Shown here piece by piece: positions 1 to 5,308 of a DNA stretch of 6,555 nt. Numbering within the stretch: the stretch's first letter is position 1; each line of letters begins with the position of its first letter. This DNA is from Phoenicibacter sp963588595. GTDB taxonomy: Bacteria; Actinomycetota; Coriobacteriia; Coriobacteriales; Eggerthellaceae. A program made the translations under genes and the position numbers. Under the pieces are notes generated by a model. The model ran no database searches and was not told the origin of the DNA. It saw only the letters and a program-made list of their open reading frames with translations. The stretch covers positions 1 through 6,555 of the forward strand of contig CAVAIA010000012.1 in assembly GCA_963588595.1 (NCBI GenBank). The letters are read 5' to 3'.

Positions 1-601
1 TGCCAAGAGTTATATCGTCAGGGTCACAATTTGTGTCAATCGTTCCAATGATTGGAACTCCAAGACGTTTCGCTTCAGCAACCGCAATTGCTTCTCGATT
101 TGTGTCTATAACGAAAATTGCATCAGGAACCCTGTCCATGTTGCGGATACCATTTAAATTAGTTTGAAGTTTTATGAGCTCTTTCTTTCTTAAAATTTGC
201 TCCTTTTTCGTGTAGAGAGCAGCACTTCCGTCAGCTTCTTCTGCCTCGAGCTTCTCCATATAGTTGACGCGTTTTCTAATAGTTTCAAAGTTTGTCAAGA
301 AACCGCCGAGCCAACGAGCATTGACATAAGGCATGCCGCATCTGTTCGCCGCGTCTGCAATCGCCTCTTGCGCTTGCTTTTTTGTTCCAACAAACAACAC
401 AGTTTTTCCAGCCGCACAAATCTCACGCACAAAAGCATATGTCTCATCCAATGCGACTAGCGTCTTTTTTAAGTCGATGATATGAATGTCACCACGCTTA
501 CCAAAAATGTATGGTTTCATCTTTGGATTCCAGCGCATTGTTTGATGACCAAAATGCGCACCGACTTCGATTAGGGATTTGATAGAAATCTTCTCTGACA
601 T
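1..601 (-). CDS. rpsB: 30S ribosomal protein S2, N-terminal 200 residues (cut by window edge)
   Basis: This is the 5' part of the gene for ribosomal protein S2, which binds 16S rRNA on the back of the small subunit between head and body. The translation begins MSEKISIKSLIEVGAHFGHQ and carries the family hallmarks: GAHFGHQTxRWNPKMKPYIFGKR near residues 14-36, VLFVGTKKQAQEAI near 65-78, the NARWLGGFLTNF block near 90-101, and the RVPDAIFVIDTNREAIAVAEA block followed by GVPIIGTIDTNCDPDDI at the window edge. About 200 of the usual 250 or so residues are present, and the C-terminus lies beyond position 1. ATG at 601 fits the family N-terminus; GGAG at 614-617 is the nearest ribosome site, with a rather long 12-base spacing. 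tsf is commonly the next gene, but it would lie outside the window. A promoter and a foldable leader lie upstream. Confidence 0.98.
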   Translation of the reverse strand, partial: MSEKISIKSLIEVGAHFGHQTMRWNPKMKPYIFGKRGDIHIIDLKKTLVALDETYAFVREICAAGKTVLFVGTKKQAQEAIADAANRCGMPYVNARWLGGFLTNFETIRKRVNYMEKLEAEEADGSAALYTKKEQILRKKELIKLQTNLNGIRNMDRVPDAIFVIDTNREAIAVAEAKRLGVPIIGTIDTNCDPDDITLG

Positions 602-631
602 AAAAACTCACTACTCCATTCGTTAATCCTC

Positions 632-701
632 TGCTGAAGGTCAACCTAAAAATCTGCAACTCAACTTAGCGAGCCACTCGCAAATTTTAGTCGCTTCAAC
701 A
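632..701 (-). promoter_or_regulatory. Candidate structured leader RNA of rpsB
   Basis: Read as minus-strand RNA, this part of the rpsB 5' leader folds into two nested helices. The outer helix is 8 pairs (701-694 with 639-632, one G-U). After a 3/6-base internal loop comes an inner helix of 11 pairs with one bulged U (690-680 with 657-646). A small GC-rich hairpin (681-677 with 673-669, three-base loop) shares two bases with the inner helix, so the two are alternatives. The element ends about 15 bases before the GGAG at 614-617. S2 is known to control its own operon through the leader in enterobacteria; a similar role here is inferred, since I cannot match this fold to a described family. Confidence 0.4.
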
Positions 702-721
702 TGTGTAATAATAAAAACCAA

Positions 722-761
722 TAAAAAGCCTTAAAAATTATACCTTAATTTAAGCTCTTTA
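722..761 (-). terminator. Weak inverted repeat after glmS, possible terminator
   Basis: An imperfect inverted repeat pairs 761-749 with 735-722 in minus-strand RNA: 13 pairs with one G-U and one bulged G, around a 13-base loop, followed by a U-rich run interrupted by GG (721 to about 705). It sits about 30 bases after the glmS stop, so it could end the glmS transcript. Only two or three pairs are G-C, so it would be a weak terminator. It also encloses the -10 box of the rpsB promoter in its loop, so it may instead be a protein-binding site or chance in AT-rich DNA. Confidence 0.3.
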
Positions 762-766
762 GTTAA
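737..766 (-). promoter_or_regulatory. Predicted sigma70-type promoter of rpsB
   Basis: The minus strand shows a perfect -10 box TATAAT (742-737) and a -35-like TTAACT (766-761, four of six consensus bases) separated by 18 bases. Transcription would start near 730, giving a leader of roughly 130 bases before the rpsB ATG at 601. It lies in the glmS-rpsB gap and points to rpsB. No start-site data are visible; the call rests on hexamer match, spacing and position. Confidence 0.6.
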
Positions 767-789
767 AAAATTCTTTCTTGGGCGAAACT

Positions 790-2613
790 TTATTCAACCG
801 TCACTGACTTTGCAAGATTTCTTGGGTGATCAACATCACAACCACGCAAAATAGCAACCTCTCTTGCCAAAAGTTGAAGTGGAACTGTGGCGACTATCGC
901 GCTAAATGCTTCTCTAGTTTTAGGAACATAGATAACATGGTCAGCGTGCTTCTTGATGTCCTCGTCCCCTTCAGTTGCAATCGCAATAACACATGCGCCT
1001 CTCGCTCTGCATTCTTGCAAATTTGAAACCAATTTATCATAAGTTGGAGATTTTGTCGCAATAGCGATAACAGGAAAACCTTCGTCTATAAGAGCAATTG
1101 GTCCATGCTTCATTTCTCCTGCAGGGTAACTTTCAGCATGCAAATAGCTAATTTCTTTTAACTTAAGCGCGCCTTCCTTAGAAATTGCGCTACCCATTCC
1201 CCTTCCAATAAACAAAGCAGAGTGGGCATCCTTGCACGCTCGCGCAGCCTCATTTACGGATTCATGATTTGATATAACTCTCAAAACTTGCTCTGCAGTC
1301 TTAACTAAGTCGTTGAAATTAACACGAAGCTCATTCGTCTTCATTCTGCCATTAGCTTGTGCAAGAAGCATCGCCAAAAGAGTCAATGAGACAACTTGAC
1401 CTGTGAAAGATTTAGTCGATGCAACCGCGATCTCTTTGTTAGCTTTTGTATAAATAACACCGTCGCTTTCTCTGGCGATAGGGCTGCCAACAACGTTAGT
1501 TATTCCAAAAACCCTCGCGCCTTTGATTCTCGCATCACGAATTGCCGCCAATGTGTCTGCAGTCTCTCCAGATTGAGAGACTGCAACAACAAGAGTCGTT
1601 GGCTTGACAATTGGATTTCTATACCTAAACTCGCTCGCTTCTTCAACAACAACAGGAATCCTCGCCCAACTCTCGATCAAATTCTTTGCAACAAGTCCTG
1701 CGTGGTAGGACGTTCCGCAAGCGATGATGTAGACGTTATCGATCAAATTTAACTCTTCTAAAGATAGACCTAGCTCATCTAATTTTAATTGCCCATCAAC
1801 TAGTCTTCCTGCAAGAGTGTCGCGAATCACTCTTGGTTGCTCATAAATTTCTTTCAACATGAAGTCAGGATAGCCTTCCTTCTCCGCTGTTGAAATGTCC
1901 CAATCAACGTAAGAAACGTCGGGCGAGATCTTCATTAAGTTCGCGTTGTAAAACGAAGTTTTTGCGCCATCAATCTTGACATAGTCACCGTCTTGCATAA
2001 CAACAACGTTTCTTGTGTAGTCAACAACAGCAACAACGTCTGACGCCAAATAAGTTCCATCCTCCCTAATTCCTATGACTAGCGGAGAATTTTTACGAGT
2101 GCAGACAATCACGCCGGGCTCGGCTTTTGACATAACAGCAAGCGCGTAAGATCCAATCAAGCGCTCGCATGCTCTTTTAACAGCATAAAGCAAGTCGCCA
2201 TCATAATATTCTTCGATGAGGTGAGCTATAACTTCAGTGTCAGTTTCACTCTTAAATTTGTGCCCTGCATTCTCAAGCTCCTCTTTGAGCTCCATAAAAT
2301 TTTCAATGATACCATTATGGACAAGACTAATCTCCCCATTGCAAGATGAGTGAGGGTGTGCATTAATAACACTGGGCTTACCATGCGTTGCCCATCTCGT
2401 GTGTCCAATCCCGCAAGTGCACTCGCTATAACCATCGCCTAGGGTTTCAACAAGTGCCTCAACCTTGCCAACTTGGCGAACTACATCAATTTGTCCATTT
2501 TCATGAAAGGCAACTCCTGCAGAGTCATACCCTCTATATTCAATAGATCGAAGACCAAAAATTAATATATCTTTTGCAGGTTTTGACCCGCTATAACCGA
2601 CTATTCCACACAT
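790..2613 (-). CDS. glmS: Glutamine--fructose-6-phosphate aminotransferase (isomerizing)
   Basis: GlmS makes glucosamine-6-phosphate from fructose-6-phosphate and glutamine in the cytoplasm, the first step toward UDP-GlcNAc for peptidoglycan. The 607-residue protein is full length. The N-terminal glutaminase domain (about 1-240) begins MCGIVGYSG, where Cys2 becomes the N-terminal nucleophile after Met removal; GHTRWATHG (70-78), HNGIIENF (99-106) and the ETDTE stretch with Asp125 complete the glutamine site. Two sugar-isomerase (SIS) domains follow, with CGTS (299-302), SQSGE (346-350), STKSF (399-403) and the block EGALKLKE to MKHGP (480-505), which supplies Glu480, Lys484, Glu487 and His503. 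It ends in the family tail DHPRNLAKSVTVE, including Lys602. ATG at 2613 is fixed by the required MCGI start and has AAGGA nine bases upstream. It has its own promoter and no leader ribozyme. Confidence 0.99.
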   Translation of the reverse strand: MCGIVGYSGSKPAKDILIFGLRSIEYRGYDSAGVAFHENGQIDVVRQVGKVEALVETLGDGYSECTCGIGHTRWATHGKPSVINAHPHSSCNGEISLVHNGIIENFMELKEELENAGHKFKSETDTEVIAHLIEEYYDGDLLYAVKRACERLIGSYALAVMSKAEPGVIVCTRKNSPLVIGIREDGTYLASDVVAVVDYTRNVVVMQDGDYVKIDGAKTSFYNANLMKISPDVSYVDWDISTAEKEGYPDFMLKEIYEQPRVIRDTLAGRLVDGQLKLDELGLSLEELNLIDNVYIIACGTSYHAGLVAKNLIESWARIPVVVEEASEFRYRNPIVKPTTLVVAVSQSGETADTLAAIRDARIKGARVFGITNVVGSPIARESDGVIYTKANKEIAVASTKSFTGQVVSLTLLAMLLAQANGRMKTNELRVNFNDLVKTAEQVLRVISNHESVNEAARACKDAHSALFIGRGMGSAISKEGALKLKEISYLHAESYPAGEMKHGPIALIDEGFPVIAIATKSPTYDKLVSNLQECRARGACVIAIATEGDEDIKKHADHVIYVPKTREAFSAIVATVPLQLLAREVAILRGCDVDHPRNLAKSVTVE

Positions 2614-2622
2614 TTGTTATCA

Positions 2623-2683
2623 TCCTTGCGCTTAGTTATAAAAATAATTACCCTATTATAAACTCATGTTTAAAGTTAGTAAA
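2623..2683 (-). promoter_or_regulatory. Predicted glmS promoter and ribosome binding site
   Basis: The minus strand carries TTTACT (2683-2678), a 17-base spacer and a perfect TATAAT (2660-2655), which puts the transcript start near 2648. AAGGA at 2627-2623 stands nine bases before the glmS ATG. The leader is only about 35 bases, too short for the glmS ribozyme known from Bacillus and relatives. Copies of AAAGTTA at 2672-2678 and 2692-2698 (plus strand), 20 bases apart, flank and overlap the -35 box and could be an operator, though 7-base repeats are weak evidence here. Confidence 0.6.
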
Positions 2684-2707
2684 CTTACCTCAAAGTTAAA
2701 GACTTCC

Positions 2708-2983
2708 CTATAAAATTTCTAAAGATATGTCGCTTAAAGCACATGCCATGCAAGAAAGCCTAACTCCGCTATCAATTTCGTCTTCGGTAAGTTGCGCTTT
2801 TTCTTCGCCAGTTAAGTTGGTGCACTCACCCTTTAAAATTCGCACCTTGCAATTTGCACAAACACCCGCGCCATCGCAAATCTCATAAAAGCGAAATCCC
2901 TCATCAAGTAAATTTTTTAAAAGAGTTTTGCTTTTGTCACCGCTAAAAGTTTTCTCTCCAACAACCTCGATGTTTATGCTCAA
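2708..2983 (-). CDS. Small stand-alone [2Fe-2S] ferredoxin, RACo N-terminal-domain type
   Basis: A 91-residue ferredoxin-fold protein that should carry one [2Fe-2S] cluster and pass electrons in the cytoplasm; the partner is unknown. Cluster ligands are Cys36, Cys42, Cys45 and Cys78 (C-x5-C-x2-C-x32-C), the x5 spacing seen in adrenodoxin-like and RACo-type domains rather than the x4 spacing of plant ferredoxins. The stretch CDGAGVCANCKV and the later EEKAQLTEDEIDSGVRLSCMA closely resemble the N-terminal domain of the ASKHA proteins that reactivate corrinoid enzymes (RACo, DUF4445), yet no ATPase part follows: the protein stops after ISLEIL. Cys54 and Cys81 are extra. The start is TTG at 2983: a stop lies in frame a few codons upstream, no ATG or GTG lies between, and AAGGA stands nine bases before it. 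It follows aroE by 44 bases and probably shares its transcript. Confidence 0.88.
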   Translation of the reverse strand: MSINIEVVGEKTFSGDKSKTLLKNLLDEGFRFYEICDGAGVCANCKVRILKGECTNLTGEEKAQLTEDEIDSGVRLSCMACALSDISLEIL

Positions 2984-2992
2984 TTTAATCTT

Positions 2993-2997
2993 TCCTT
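2993..2997 (-). promoter_or_regulatory. Ribosome binding site that sets the TTG start of the ferredoxin
   Basis: AAGGA on the minus strand, nine bases before TTG at 2983-2981. With an in-frame stop just upstream and no ATG or GTG before the ferredoxin fold begins, this site makes TTG the clear start. Confidence 0.75.
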
Positions 2998-3027
2998 TAC
3001 TAAACTAATAAATTTGTCCGCATTGCA

Positions 3028-3792
3028 CTATGAAAACAATAATTTCTCACAACATAAAGCTTGCGCATCAAGCATTCCTCGACCATCAAAGCACCTTGCA
3101 TGCGCTCTTTTTCCATCCTTGATAATTTGCGTTTGACCATGTCCATAAACGCAATCAAAAATCGTGTGTCCTTCGTTTAAAAGATCACAATCTATCGGAG
3201 AAGGATCGCCCTCTTTCATCCCTAAAGTTGTTGCGTTAATTATTAGCTTTGCATAACCAATTTCGTGGTTTGCTTCTCTGTAATCTAGCACCATTATTTC
3301 TCTCGAGTTAACTTTTAAAATACCACACTTATCTCTATCTCTTGTTAGTATGATAACAACGCCGCCAGCCATAGTGATGGCATAGGCGATAGATTTTGCG
3401 GTTGGTCCTGTTCCACAAACCACAACACACAAATTGTCAAAAACAATTCCCTTGGATTGAAGATCCAAAACACACCCTTCACCATCAACATTATGTCCAG
3501 CTAGCACGCCATTATTATTGATTAGAAAATTGCAGCCTTTAGCAAATTTTGCAGCCTCACTCTTTTTGTCAGCTTGCTCAAAAGCAAGACGCTTCCATGG
3601 CGTCGTCACATTAATCGCTTTGTAGTGTTTTAAATTAATAAACTCTCTAGCACAAGATTCATCTGCTATGTCTTTAAGGACGTAAGTCCAATCAAGACCT
3701 CTGTCCATAAATGTCTTTTTCCAATGTGCAGGAGACTTTGAATGAGAAATACCCTCTCCTAACAAAAACATTTGAGTTTCAAAGTTGTTCAT
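3028..3792 (-). CDS. aroE: Shikimate dehydrogenase (divergent)
   Basis: AroE reduces 3-dehydroshikimate to shikimate, the fourth step of aromatic amino acid synthesis, normally with NADPH. The 254 residues match the usual length of about 270. Shikimate-site residues are all found by alignment to E. coli: SHSKS (16-20), INVTTPWK with catalytic Lys67, Asn88, catalytic Asp103 in NVDGEG, and Gln244 in MLDAQAL. The C-terminal half has a Rossmann fold whose glycine loop reads GTGPTAKS (127-134) in place of the usual GxGGAxxA, then an Arg-containing LTRDRDK stretch that fits NADP binding, and the INATTLGM motif. The ATG at 3792 abuts the mltG stop (TAA then ATG), with no recognisable Shine-Dalgarno, so translation is probably coupled to mltG. 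A later ATG (Met8) would leave too short an N-terminus before the first strand. The loop change and diverged sequence leave open a related quinate/shikimate enzyme. Confidence 0.9.
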   Translation of the reverse strand: MNNFETQMFLLGEGISHSKSPAHWKKTFMDRGLDWTYVLKDIADESCAREFINLKHYKAINVTTPWKRLAFEQADKKSEAAKFAKGCNFLINNNGVLAGHNVDGEGCVLDLQSKGIVFDNLCVVVCGTGPTAKSIAYAITMAGGVVIILTRDRDKCGILKVNSREIMVLDYREANHEIGYAKLIINATTLGMKEGDPSPIDCDLLNEGHTIFDCVYGHGQTQIIKDGKRAHARCFDGRGMLDAQALCCEKLLFS

Positions 3793-4857
3793 TTAATTTG
3801 TGTCGTTTTCTATAGCTTGTTGGTGTTGTTCAAATGTTTCAGAGAAAACGTATTGTCCATTTTGCGTCGTGTAGAAATAACGGTAATTATTCTCTTCAGG
3901 AAAGCAAACCGACTTAATTGCATCTATCGATGGATTACAAATTGGAGTTGGCGGCAAACCTGGATTTGTGTAGGTTGAATACTCGTTGTTAGCATGAACC
4001 TCCTCGCCGGTTGGATCATGGCCAACATAATAAGCGGTTGTTGCATCACTTTGAAGATAAGGGGAGTTGCTTTTAAGTCTGTTATAAAAAATCCCTGCGA
4101 CCCTCGCATGATAGGAAGTTGGTGACTCTTTTTGCACAACAGATGCAAGTTTGATCGCATCGTAGAAATTAAGTCCGGTGTTGCTTGCATATGAAAAGTC
4201 TAAATTTGAAACCTCAATTTTGAATTGATCTAGCATTTTTTTGACGAGCGTCTCAGCTGTGTCACTGCTCTCAATTTCATAAGTTTTAGGAAGCAAAAAA
4301 CCCTCAAGTGATTTGTTTCCGACCTCACTCAAAAAGTCATAATCGGAAGAAAATTTAGAAGCATCATTGCAAACTTGTTTGAAACTATCTGCGGTAATCG
4401 AGCCACCAGAAGCCTTTGCAACTGCTTGAGAAATAGAATTTATAGTATACCCCTCAACAACTGTGACTTTGTCCCCCTCATCGCGCTTTCCTTCTTTTAA
4501 GGCTTGCGCAAGAATTGACGTGTCAGTTTTTCCAGAAAACGTGTATTCACCAGGAATCAATGTTGAGTCTGCTCCCACTTCAGTTAACTTTGATACAAAC
4601 CTATCTGCGTCCGCGACAAGCCCTGCATCTTTAAACTTAACGGCAACATCTTTTGCTGTGTCTCCACTCTCAATTACCACAGTCGCTTTTTTCGACGAAT
4701 CAAGGCTTCCAACATTATTGCCACTAACAGCAGGAACAACTAAGAAGATAGCGACTAAAGCCAATATCAACATTGCGATAATAGCAAGTAAAACAATTCT
4801 CGGATTTTTATTTGATTTCGAATGAGAGGGCGCTTGTCTTCGTTCATGTTTAGACAT
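3793..4857 (-). CDS. mltG: Endolytic peptidoglycan transglycosylase MltG
   Basis: MltG is a membrane-anchored lytic transglycosylase (YceG family) that cuts nascent glycan strands next to the membrane and so sets their length. From ATG at 4857 it has 354 residues: a basic cytoplasmic tail, one membrane helix (about 20-42), a LysM-like subdomain (about 58-130) and the catalytic domain. Motifs are EGFLLPKTYEI, ASVVQKES with the presumed catalytic Glu (residue 244 from this start), YNRL, LQSDATTAYYVG, YSTYTNPGLPPTPICNPS and YRYFYTTQNGQYVFS. The first acidic residue of the E. coli motif ASIVEKE is Gln here, while the Glu after Lys is kept. A TTG one codon upstream (4860) is open, but GAGG at 4864-4867 is six bases from the ATG and only three from the TTG. 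It sits 39 bases after ruvX and touches aroE. Confidence 0.96.
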   Translation of the reverse strand: MSKHERRQAPSHSKSNKNPRIVLLAIIAMLILALVAIFLVVPAVSGNNVGSLDSSKKATVVIESGDTAKDVAVKFKDAGLVADADRFVSKLTEVGADSTLIPGEYTFSGKTDTSILAQALKEGKRDEGDKVTVVEGYTINSISQAVAKASGGSITADSFKQVCNDASKFSSDYDFLSEVGNKSLEGFLLPKTYEIESSDTAETLVKKMLDQFKIEVSNLDFSYASNTGLNFYDAIKLASVVQKESPTSYHARVAGIFYNRLKSNSPYLQSDATTAYYVGHDPTGEEVHANNEYSTYTNPGLPPTPICNPSIDAIKSVCFPEENNYRYFYTTQNGQYVFSETFEQHQQAIENDTN

Positions 4858-4863
4858 CAATTA

Positions 4864-4867
4864 CCTC
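4864..4867 (-). promoter_or_regulatory. Ribosome binding site that sets the mltG start
   Basis: GAGG, within a longer GTGAGGT stretch on the minus strand, stands six bases before ATG at 4857 and three before the TTG at 4860. The spacing favours the ATG and a protein one residue shorter than the longest open frame. Confidence 0.7.
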
Positions 4868-4896
4868 ACTATTTTATTTATCTTCTCAAAAATTTC

Positions 4897-5307
4897 TTAT
4901 CTTAATGAATCAAGGTAGCTTTGCAAGAAAATTTGCGCGGCCACCATATCTATTTTACCACGCATCTTCTTCTCGTTAAAACCAAGCTCCCTCATATACA
5001 ATTTCGCCTCATTGCTGGAGTTTCTCTCATCAACAAATTCATAATCAATCTCGAGTTTGCTTGCGATGTCTGTCGCTATTTCTTTAACTTTTTTCCCCTG
5101 AGGGCCAATCTCACCTGCTAAAGTATATGGCAAGCCAAAAATAATCTTGTCAACTTCCTTCTCTTTAATAACTTCTAGGAAAGGTTCTTCAAGATTAATA
5201 ACGCTATTTGCGTCCATTACGCAAAGGGCACTCGCTAAAGTTGCACTATCATCGCTTATTGCAAGCCCAACGCGTTTGGATCCTATGTCAAGAGCTAAAA
5301 TGCGAAT
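4897..5307 (-). CDS. ruvX: RuvX/YqgF-family RNase H-fold nuclease with apparent ATT start
   Basis: RuvX (YqgF) is a small RNase H-fold protein described as a Holliday-junction resolvase homologue and, in E. coli, as needed for 16S rRNA 5' maturation. From ATT at 5307 the product is 136 residues, close to the 138 of E. coli YqgF. It reads (M)RILALDIGSKRVGLAISD, with the first catalytic Asp in LALDIGS, then FGLPYTLAGEIGPQG, VDERNSSNEA with the middle acidic site (Asn where many homologues have Leu or Phe), and KIDMVAAQIFLQSYLD with the last Asp. A stop (5316-5314) lies in this frame, and no ATG, GTG or TTG occurs until ATG 5217, which would remove the first strand and catalytic Asp. ATT aligns exactly with the usual Met. 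The alaS stop is one base upstream, no good Shine-Dalgarno is seen, and coupled re-initiation is likely. A sequencing error at this codon is the main alternative. Confidence 0.92.
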   Translation of the reverse strand: MRILALDIGSKRVGLAISDDSATLASALCVMDANSVINLEEPFLEVIKEKEVDKIIFGLPYTLAGEIGPQGKKVKEIATDIASKLEIDYEFVDERNSSNEAKLYMRELGFNEKKMRGKIDMVAAQIFLQSYLDSLR

Positions 5308-5308
5308 T

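Noticed and set aside
765..787. Hairpin plus T-tract just after the glmS stop as an intrinsic terminator
   Set aside because: The stem (784-787 with 774-777) has only four pairs, mostly A-T, and would not be stable.
1396..1752. Plus-strand open frames opposite glmS, rpsB (197-460), mltG (4463-4825) and alaS (5385-5669)
   Set aside because: They run antisense to well-conserved genes, show no recognisable motifs and are explained as shadows of the coding frame.
2614..2707. glmS ribozyme/riboswitch upstream of glmS
   Set aside because: The gap is 94 bases with a promoter inside it, leaving about 35 bases of leader, far too short for the ribozyme core.
4858..4860. TTG as the start of mltG
   Set aside because: It lies only three bases from the GAGG ribosome site; the next codon, ATG, has normal spacing.
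4897..5217. A 106-residue version of RuvX starting at ATG 5217
   Set aside because: It lacks the first strand and the catalytic Asp of LALDIGS, while the upstream codons in the same frame encode a complete family N-terminus.
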